From assembly GCA_964454745.1 (NCBI GenBank), contig CAYVUI010000154.1:1-8093 (forward strand): 8,093 nucleotides of DNA, in the 5' to 3' direction. How positions within the stretch are numbered: position 1 is the first letter of the stretch; every line of letters starts with the position of its first letter. Shown in pieces: positions 1 through 5,499 of this stretch. The notes under the pieces are model-generated. The model was not told the origin of the DNA. It saw only the letters and a list, made by a program, of their open reading frames with translations, and ran no database searches. A program made the position numbers and the translations under genes. Origin of the DNA: CAYVUI01 sp964454745. GTDB taxonomy: Bacteria; Planctomycetota; Phycisphaerae; Sedimentisphaerales; Anaerohalosphaeraceae.

Positions 1-300
1 GACGTGGATACGGCGGATAATAACACGCTGAAGTTCATGTACAGGGATGTTGCTTTCGGGGGGACCACGTATGGTTCTGCTGTCATCGCCCCAGACGGTG
101 ACTGGATTCGTATCACAATGTCCTATGACACCGTGTCACAGCAAATGACGGTAACGGCGCATAATCTCACTACCGACACGGCAATGACAACGGGTATTAC
201 AAACGTAAGCCCGGGTGCGTGGACCGTTAGTGAAGCTGCTATCTGGTTCAGGCACCTGGTTCGCCTTTCCGGCGGTACCGAGGTTGTGTTCGACAACATC
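1..300 (+). repeat. Copy 1 of a duplicated ~300-bp coding segment
   Basis: This in-frame segment corresponds to 4930-5235 in the large downstream gene. Bases 160-258 align to 5098-5196 without gaps and with six mismatches by my count, mostly at third codon positions. Copy 2 has 9 extra bases (three residues) near its first quarter. Both copies end at the FDNI codons and then diverge completely. Confidence 0.85.
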
Positions 301-531
301 GACGTTGAAGGCACTTACGTCGAAGACTTTGAAGGCTTCAGTTTGAGCGGCGCATTGTTCAATGACCAGGCTCATACGCCCTCGACATGGTATAAGCTGA
401 CCCTTGCAGAATCGCAGCTTGGCGACTGGGGCTATCTCGATGCCGACTTCCAGCAAAGCGGTGAGGTCAATACTGCCGATCTTTCCGTTATGGCCGGTAA
501 GTGGCTCGACAATACACTGATCGACAACTAA
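1..531 (+). CDS. C-terminal part of a secreted protein: concanavalin-like domain plus dockerin-like repeat (5' truncated)
   Basis: The reading frame is open from base 1 to a TAA at 529-531, so 176 residues of a longer protein are visible; its start lies outside the window. Visible residues 1 to about 100 match the last domain of the large protein at 1612-5256, with shared blocks such as VDTADNNTLKF, SYDTV and SPGAWTVSEA and a closing FDNI. The FDNI end and beta-rich pattern suggest a concanavalin-A-like jelly-roll, possibly carbohydrate-binding; this is inference. After a linker of about 45 residues comes one dockerin-like calcium loop at residues 149-160 (D, Q, S, E, D at loop positions 1, 3, 5, 7, 12), followed by LSVMAGKWLD, a common planctomycete form. 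The first loop residues are degenerate compared with canonical dockerins. The enzymatic part, if any, is not visible. It probably acts outside the cytoplasm. A strong hairpin follows 30 bp after the stop. Confidence 0.85.
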   Translation, partial: DVDTADNNTLKFMYRDVAFGGTTYGSAVIAPDGDWIRITMSYDTVSQQMTVTAHNLTTDTAMTTGITNVSPGAWTVSEAAIWFRHLVRLSGGTEVVFDNIDVEGTYVEDFEGFSLSGALFNDQAHTPSTWYKLTLAESQLGDWGYLDADFQQSGEVNTADLSVMAGKWLDNTLIDN

Positions 532-561
532 GATTGTTAAGACTGTAAAGATACTTTTCGC

Positions 562-599
562 ATTGTCCCCGGTGGCTGGATATCGCTACCGGGGGCAAT
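562..599 (+). terminator. Strong hairpin, probable intrinsic terminator
   Basis: The arms 562-576 and 585-599 pair over 15 bp with two G-U wobbles and no bulge, around an 8-base loop (577-584). The stem is GC-rich in its middle. It is followed by CTTT and a mixed T-rich stretch rather than a long T-run, so release may be imperfect. It lies 30 bp after the stop of the upstream partial gene and 85 bp before the pseudopilin start, which fits a transcript end. Confidence 0.7.
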
Positions 600-671
600 C
601 TTTAGTTCTGCTTGGTTCTTTAATTCATATATTTCAGCTATCGAATGAGAATAAAATACAAGATTCGTCGT

Positions 672-677
672 AAAGGA
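672..677 (+). promoter_or_regulatory. Ribosome binding site fixing the pseudopilin start
   Basis: AAAGGA lies six bases before the ATG at 684. The alternative in-frame ATG at 645 has no such element and would put 13 basic residues in front of an already complete prepilin leader. Confidence 0.65.
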
Positions 678-683
678 TATGAC

Positions 684-1523
684 ATGAAGCACGTCAATCA
701 TTTGAAAATGGGATTTACCCTCATCGAATTACTGGTCGTGATCTCGATTATCGCAGTTTTGATGGGCATCCTGATGCCGGCTTTGAGCAAGGTAAAATCA
801 ATCGCAAAAAACGTAGTCTGCGTATCCAATATCCGCCAGATCAACTTAGCGACGAGGCTATGGTCCGAAGACAACGACAACTGGGTGCTGCCCGGATTGT
901 GGGATCGCGGTCATGAACCGACCAGTGACATGCTGTTAAAACCATATCTTGCAGACGCTAAAGCGGGCGACAAGGTGATGCATTGCCCAGCGGTTTTGGC
1001 AAAATTCGCTGGCAAGACATTCGGTGAGTTAAACTTTACAAATACTGAATTGGGTTTCGCAAATGTAAACAATTACTATAACAGCTATGGTTATAATATT
1101 TACCTTTGCAACAGGACAGACAACTGCCCGGGCAGCTATGATTCGAATCATGATAATGGAAATCAGTGGGGAGAGAATAACTTATGGTACACAAAACATG
1201 GCAATTGCAAGCTGGACAGTATAAGAAACCCTTCTGAAATAATTATGTTTGCAGACTGCTTTCTTTACGTCAGTTTGCCGTCGTACTATTCACAATCGCA
1301 AAAGGCCCTGAACAACCCGGTTTTCAGTGACCCTTCGGCGAGAGGTCTGAGACACAGCCCCAAAAAAAGAAAGGTTCCCGGCACCCCTTCCTCTGAAAAA
1401 GCGGGATGGATGAACATTGGGTGGTGTGATGGTTCAGTCTCAAGGATGCCCGATGATATTGAAATTCTACATACAACCGGCAGGGGATATGTCATGGACA
1501 TTAAATACTGGACGGGGAAATAG
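684..1523 (+). CDS. Type II secretion / type IV pilus-like pseudopilin with H...DG C-terminal motif
   Basis: This encodes a 279-residue protein with a textbook class III signal. A short basic leader ends in G10, followed by F11-T-L-I-E15, so a prepilin peptidase should cut G10|F11 and methylate F11; E15 is the conserved Glu+5. A hydrophobic helix follows at about residues 11-31, ending near MPAL. The rest is a soluble globular domain with about seven cysteines. The C-terminal region carries the pattern known as the prepilin processing-associated H-X9-DG motif, here H224 and D249-G250, so the spacing is 24 rather than 9. Planctomycetes and Lentisphaerae carry many such pseudopilin genes (established knowledge), often near polysaccharide-degrading enzymes. 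A role in a secretion or surface-fibre system serving the neighbouring enzymes is inference. It lies 88 bp upstream of the large beta-helix gene and could share its transcript. Confidence 0.9.
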   Translation: MKHVNHLKMGFTLIELLVVISIIAVLMGILMPALSKVKSIAKNVVCVSNIRQINLATRLWSEDNDNWVLPGLWDRGHEPTSDMLLKPYLADAKAGDKVMHCPAVLAKFAGKTFGELNFTNTELGFANVNNYYNSYGYNIYLCNRTDNCPGSYDSNHDNGNQWGENNLWYTKHGNCKLDSIRNPSEIIMFADCFLYVSLPSYYSQSQKALNNPVFSDPSARGLRHSPKKRKVPGTPSSEKAGWMNIGWCDGSVSRMPDDIEILHTTGRGYVMDIKYWTGK

Positions 1524-1560
1524 TGGATTTCATTGTGTTTGATTCCAAATTGTAACAGGG

Positions 1561-1589
1561 TTGTTTTGCGATACAGCCCCTTGTAAAAT
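1561..1589 (+). promoter_or_regulatory. Possible sigma-70-like promoter before the large beta-helix gene
   Basis: TTGTTT at 1561-1566 and TAAAAT at 1584-1589 are 17 bases apart. The -10 box matches the TATAAT consensus at five of six positions; the -35 box is weak. Transcription would begin near 1596, just before the ribosome binding site. The TAAAATATTT at 1584-1593 recurs upstream of the last gene in the window. Confidence 0.25.
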
Positions 1590-1602
1590 ATTTGTTCGAA
1601 GC

Positions 1603-1606
1603 GAGG
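1603..1606 (+). promoter_or_regulatory. Ribosome binding site fixing the large beta-helix gene start
   Basis: GAGG lies five bases before the ATG at 1612. Starting there puts a clean signal peptide at the N-terminus. The open frame extends upstream to a TTG at 1561, which would add 17 residues including two cysteines ahead of the signal peptide, so it is not preferred. Confidence 0.6.
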
Positions 1607-1611
1607 TCCCA

Positions 1612-4600
1612 ATGAAAAAGTGGATTATCCTTGTTGTCCTTTCTGTGTTATACTCTTTTGGCTCCGTCGCTGAAACTGTGTTCTTTGACCTCTGCGATTC
1701 TTTCCATACCGACGGTAACTGGAATGCGGTTGTGTATTTTTCACAGGGCGTTCAGGTCCAAAATGCTATAAACTCAAACGGTGAAACGACATCGGTGTAT
1801 TACGAGTGCACCGATGGTTTTGCTTCATTTTCAACATCCGGGGCAATTTCGACTATTTACCCCGTCAACGCCGGCAAAGACTCTTTCACTCTTACATCTT
1901 CCAGCAACACTGCTTCAGTGGTTATAGGTGGGTTGCTGCCGTCATCAAGCTACGACCTTAAATTTTTCGGATCAAGAAACGCATCTGGCCCAAGGCAGAT
2001 CGACATTACTGTTGATGGAACGTCCCAAAACCTCGAGGCGGCATATAACACAGATCAGGCAGTTGAATTTATGAGCGTACAGTCCTCTCAGGATGGAAGC
2101 ATCTTTGTAGATTTTGCATTGAACCCTTCCAGTTCTTATGGATATTTGGGGGTCATAGAGATCAATGGTGATTTCGATGAAATAGATTTAAATATATATG
2201 TCGCACCCGACGGGGATGACACTAACCCCGGCACGATATCTTCACCAGTCGCTACCCTCGCAGGCGCAGCGCAACGGGTTCGAGACTATAAATCGGCCTA
2301 TAGTCTGCCGGAAGGCGGATTGAACGTTTTCTTCCGTGAGGGCATATATTGTTTTGACTCAAATTACACTTTTGATTCCGCGGATTCGGGCCAGCCGGGA
2401 AAACCCGTGGTCTACAGTTCTTATCCCGGCGAGAGCGCCAGACTAACCGGAACGCTAAAACTCGATGCCTCACAACTGACGCTCGTAGGCAGCAGCGACC
2501 CGGTGTGGTCAAGGCTCGACCCGGCGGCACAGGGTAGTGTAATGAAAATGAGCCTTGCTTCTTACGGCATAACAGATTACGGAAACCCTAAAGGTTACCC
2601 CTGCGAAATCATATTTAACGAACAGCTAATGCAGATGGCCCGCTGGCCGAACGATACATATTCTCTGACGACGGCCCCCACCGGCGATGACTGGTTTAGC
2701 TACTCCGGTTCAAGGCCTGAAAGGTGGCTCAGTGCAGTCGATGCCTACACTGCCGGCCATTATGCGAACGGCTACTTTAGATCCATAGCAAAAATTTCCG
2801 CTATAGACACGGTAGAAAAAATAATTACACTTGCCGAGAATCCCATCGACAGGGGTGTTGGCGAAGATAAAGGCTGGTACGTTTTTAACCTGCTCGAAGA
2901 GATCGATATTCCGGGCGAATACTTCATTGATGCGGCAAATGATATGCTGTATTTCTGGCCGCCCGGGGATACAGCCGGGACAGATCTTCTCCTGACAAAT
3001 CTTGGTGACCAGGATGAGCGTTTGTTCAATGTCAGCGGCGCTTCTTATCTGCGGTTCGAGGATATTATTTTCGAGGGCTGCCGTACACGGATCACGCGTT
3101 TGTCGGCCAGCGATCTTATTTTCGACGGCTGTGTTTTCAGGAACGCTGCCGGTCCGGGCATTACCGGCACCGTGACCGATTCAATCATAAAAAATTGTGA
3201 GTTTTATGACTTGGGAAAAGGGGGAATCGGTGTCTATTTCTGCGGAGACCGCAAAACTCTCACTCCCGCCAACCTTTTGATAACCAACAACTATATCACG
3301 AAGTTAGGGCGCTTTAAGGACGGCATCGAATACACCGCTGGTATTGGAATGCATCCTTCCTGCTGCGGGATTACGGTCAGTCACAATCATATAGAATATA
3401 CCCCCGACCATGGCATCGGCATTGGTGGTAACCTCCACGTGGTCGAGTATAACCGTTTGCATAAAGTTTCCATGGACAGCCATGACATGGGGGCTACTTA
3501 CACAGCCGGCAACTGGAGTTCGCCCTACGGGACGGTCATCCGTTATAACGAGGTTTATGACAATACTTCGGATCTGCCCGGCACCTATGGCTCGATGGGC
3601 GTCCGAGGTTTCTATCTCGATTACTGGGCCAGCGGAGTAACAATCGAGAGCAACATCCTTCACACCATCTATGACCGGGCTATGCACACAGCCGGAGGGC
3701 ACAGCATCCATTACAGCAACAATGTAATCGTAAACGCCTCGACAGGTTTCAGCAGCTATTATTTCGGCAGCACCGACTGTAACGAACTGCTCGACCCGAT
3801 TCGCGAGATGGATTACGACGTGCCCGGCTCGGCGTGGTATCTGAACTTTCCTTTTCTGACCCAGATACCCAATGACTGCCAGGACCCTGACTTTGATCAG
3901 TACCGCCCGCCAAAAAATTGCCTTATCGAAAAGACAATTACAAATAATGTCGATACTTTCACGCAAGGCAAGTCGTTCGACGAGGGGCATTTCAACATCG
4001 CTGCCGATAATCTGACCGGGACGGATCCGTTCTTTATTGATGAAGACAACCAGGTATTCGCTCTACGGGCAGATTCACCGGCATACGACATACCCGGTTT
4101 TACAAGGATACCCTGGGAGCGTATCGGTCTTTTGGATACTCAGAAAGCGACAAGGCCTATTCCGCTGGACCAGTCCGCGGGGCAGATGGAGACCCTGAGC
4201 CTTTTCTGGGCGCCCGCACTGAACGCTGCCACTCACAAGGTTTATTTCGGCACCGATCCGCAGGCTGTATCCAGGCGAGATGCCGGAACTTTTCTCGCGG
4301 AAACCGTTGACCCCGAGGCTCTCGATCTTCAGCTTGACGGGGGAACGACTTATTACTGGATAGTGGATGAATACGATGCTTCAAAGGAGTTAATGGGAAG
4401 CGGTGACCTCTGGGCCTTTACCACGGCAGGACTGGTTTACCAATCCTGTGATCTTGATTTTGACTTTGATGTGGATATCGACGACCTCGCACTTATGTTC
4501 TTCCAATGGCTTGAGATCTGCGCTCCGCCTGGGTTGTGCGACAGGGCCGACATTGACAACAGTGGAAATGTAAATCACGTTGACTTCGCGGTCTTTGCGG

Positions 4601-5256
4601 AAAACTTTAACCAGCTCCATATAAATCCAGCTGGTTATTTTGATTTCGAGCCCCCCGAATATTCGCTCGCAACCCTGGACGGCCAGGACAGCTGGGCAGG
4701 CATGGATTATTTCATTGCCGGCAGCGCTACCAGCGGGCTTTACACGGGAGGCCAGGCGGTATCGGTATCGACTCACAATGTTTGGGCAAACAGGGTATCG
4801 GAAAGAATCCCCCTCGATTCGGGCGCAGGTCCGATCAAGATGAGCGTTGATGTACAGGTTTCGCACAAGTCGGGGCTGCATATTGGAATGAGAGCGGGCA
4901 CGCCGGATTATGGACCCGCTTTCGGTATTGATGTGGATACGGCGGATAATAACACCCTGAAATTTTTCTACAGGGATGTTGCGGCAGTTGGTATGGGGGC
5001 AACTCATTACGGTTCTGCCGTAAGCGCAGCTGACGGGGACTGGATCCGAATCACAGAGTCCTATGACACCGTTTTACAGCAGTTGACATTAACAGCGCAT
5101 AATCTCACGACCGACACGGCAATGACAACGAGTATTACAAACGTAAGTCCGGGGGCGTGGACCGTTAGTGAAGCCGGTATCTGGTTCAGGCACCTGGAAC
5201 GTATTTCCGGCGGGCTGGTTATGTTCGACAATATTATTGTTTCCATTAATGATTGA
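1612..5256 (+). CDS. Large secreted right-handed beta-helix protein, GH141-like, with FnIII-like, dockerin-like and C-terminal lectin-like domains
   Basis: This encodes a 1214-residue exported protein, probably a glycan-active enzyme. Order: signal peptide (1 to about 21, cut after SVA); a galactose-binding-like beta domain (about 22-190, with YDLKFFGSR and YGYLGVIEIN); a right-handed parallel beta-helix (about 194-840); an FnIII-like domain (about 859-938, ending LWAFTT); two canonical calcium loops of a dockerin-like module (D947-D958 and D980-D991); and a concanavalin-like domain (about 1008-1214) ending in FDNI. Within the helix, YVAPDGDD (196-203), ARWPN (343-347), PGEY (434-437), the acidic D622-S-x-D625 and Y668-L-D670 sites, and IPWERIGL (833-840) are shared with the lipoprotein encoded at 5500-7767. 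These resemble glycoside hydrolase family 141, whose known members include an alpha-L-fucosidase and a xylanase. Family membership is likely but not proven, and substrate is unknown. The last domain is duplicated at the left edge of the window. Confidence 0.85.
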   Translation: MKKWIILVVLSVLYSFGSVAETVFFDLCDSFHTDGNWNAVVYFSQGVQVQNAINSNGETTSVYYECTDGFASFSTSGAISTIYPVNAGKDSFTLTSSSNTASVVIGGLLPSSSYDLKFFGSRNASGPRQIDITVDGTSQNLEAAYNTDQAVEFMSVQSSQDGSIFVDFALNPSSSYGYLGVIEINGDFDEIDLNIYVAPDGDDTNPGTISSPVATLAGAAQRVRDYKSAYSLPEGGLNVFFREGIYCFDSNYTFDSADSGQPGKPVVYSSYPGESARLTGTLKLDASQLTLVGSSDPVWSRLDPAAQGSVMKMSLASYGITDYGNPKGYPCEIIFNEQLMQMARWPNDTYSLTTAPTGDDWFSYSGSRPERWLSAVDAYTAGHYANGYFRSIAKISAIDTVEKIITLAENPIDRGVGEDKGWYVFNLLEEIDIPGEYFIDAANDMLYFWPPGDTAGTDLLLTNLGDQDERLFNVSGASYLRFEDIIFEGCRTRITRLSASDLIFDGCVFRNAAGPGITGTVTDSIIKNCEFYDLGKGGIGVYFCGDRKTLTPANLLITNNYITKLGRFKDGIEYTAGIGMHPSCCGITVSHNHIEYTPDHGIGIGGNLHVVEYNRLHKVSMDSHDMGATYTAGNWSSPYGTVIRYNEVYDNTSDLPGTYGSMGVRGFYLDYWASGVTIESNILHTIYDRAMHTAGGHSIHYSNNVIVNASTGFSSYYFGSTDCNELLDPIREMDYDVPGSAWYLNFPFLTQIPNDCQDPDFDQYRPPKNCLIEKTITNNVDTFTQGKSFDEGHFNIAADNLTGTDPFFIDEDNQVFALRADSPAYDIPGFTRIPWERIGLLDTQKATRPIPLDQSAGQMETLSLFWAPALNAATHKVYFGTDPQAVSRRDAGTFLAETVDPEALDLQLDGGTTYYWIVDEYDASKELMGSGDLWAFTTAGLVYQSCDLDFDFDVDIDDLALMFFQWLEICAPPGLCDRADIDNSGNVNHVDFAVFAENFNQLHINPAGYFDFEPPEYSLATLDGQDSWAGMDYFIAGSATSGLYTGGQAVSVSTHNVWANRVSERIPLDSGAGPIKMSVDVQVSHKSGLHIGMRAGTPDYGPAFGIDVDTADNNTLKFFYRDVAAVGMGATHYGSAVSAADGDWIRITESYDTVLQQLTLTAHNLTTDTAMTTSITNVSPGAWTVSEAGIWFRHLERISGGLVMFDNIIVSIND
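4930..5235 (+). repeat. Copy 2 of a duplicated ~300-bp coding segment
   Basis: This is the partner of 1-300. It encodes the last 100 or so residues of the large beta-helix protein. The similarity stops a few codons before the stop at 5254-5256, so here the domain is C-terminal, whereas in copy 1 it is followed by a dockerin-like tail. Confidence 0.85.
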
Positions 5257-5306
5257 TTTTGATTGCTATTGAACACTTATACCAAAGAGCGTTTTTAAGA
5301 TGAGCT

Positions 5307-5331
5307 AACTTTGTAGAGAAATACTAAAGTT
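5307..5331 (+). other. Weak hairpin after the large beta-helix gene
   Basis: AACTTTGTA (5307-5315) pairs with TAC-T-AAAGTT (5322-5331) with one bulged T and a six-base loop. It is AT-rich and lacks a following T-run, so it is at best a weak terminator or RNA-processing element. A second, mutually exclusive pairing exists between 5327-5333 and 5368-5374. The rest of 5257-5499 holds no gene that I can support. Confidence 0.25.
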
Positions 5332-5488
5332 GCCCTCAAGAAGTGCCTGCGGGTTTAATAAATAAAAGCAACTTCCAAAACACAGCTCACTAACAAGCTT
5401 AGCTCGAAGTTAGGGTGCTCTCTTCCACGTAAGAAGTCAGTATTTTTTTACTTGGGTTCAAATGGAAATATCAGAGTTTTCTCAATTG

Positions 5489-5493
5489 AAGGG
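5489..5493 (+). promoter_or_regulatory. Ribosome binding site fixing the lipoprotein beta-helix gene start
   Basis: AAGGG lies six bases before the ATG at 5500. The open frame reaches back to a TTG at 5452, but that start would bury the lipoprotein signal peptide behind 16 extra residues. Confidence 0.6.
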
Positions 5494-5499
5494 ATCGGA

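Noticed and set aside
645..683. Upstream in-frame ATG for the pseudopilin
   Set aside because: It has no ribosome binding site and would add 13 residues before a complete prepilin leader. The ATG at 684 has AAAGGA at the right distance.
1359..1376. P-K-K-R-K-V in the pseudopilin resembles a eukaryotic nuclear localisation signal
   Set aside because: The protein is an exported bacterial pseudopilin and the match is six residues of a basic loop. I treat it as chance.
3304..3990. 228-codon open frame on the minus strand inside the beta-helix region of the large gene
   Set aside because: It lies entirely opposite a well-supported coding region with clear domain motifs. Its translation shows no signal, domain or ribosome binding site that I recognise.
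4390..5007. 205-codon open frame on the minus strand opposite the dockerin-like and lectin-like region
   Set aside because: It is a shadow of the plus-strand gene, whose calcium loops and duplicated domain prove the coding strand.
5383..5420. Imperfect inverted repeat around CACTAAC and GTTAGGGTG in the intergenic gap
   Set aside because: The stem needs bulges on one or both arms and a long loop, and no T-run follows. It is not convincing as a terminator or operator.
5452..5499. TTG start extending the lipoprotein beta-helix gene upstream
   Set aside because: The extension would place the signal peptide 16 residues inside the protein, and the ATG at 5500 has a good ribosome binding site.
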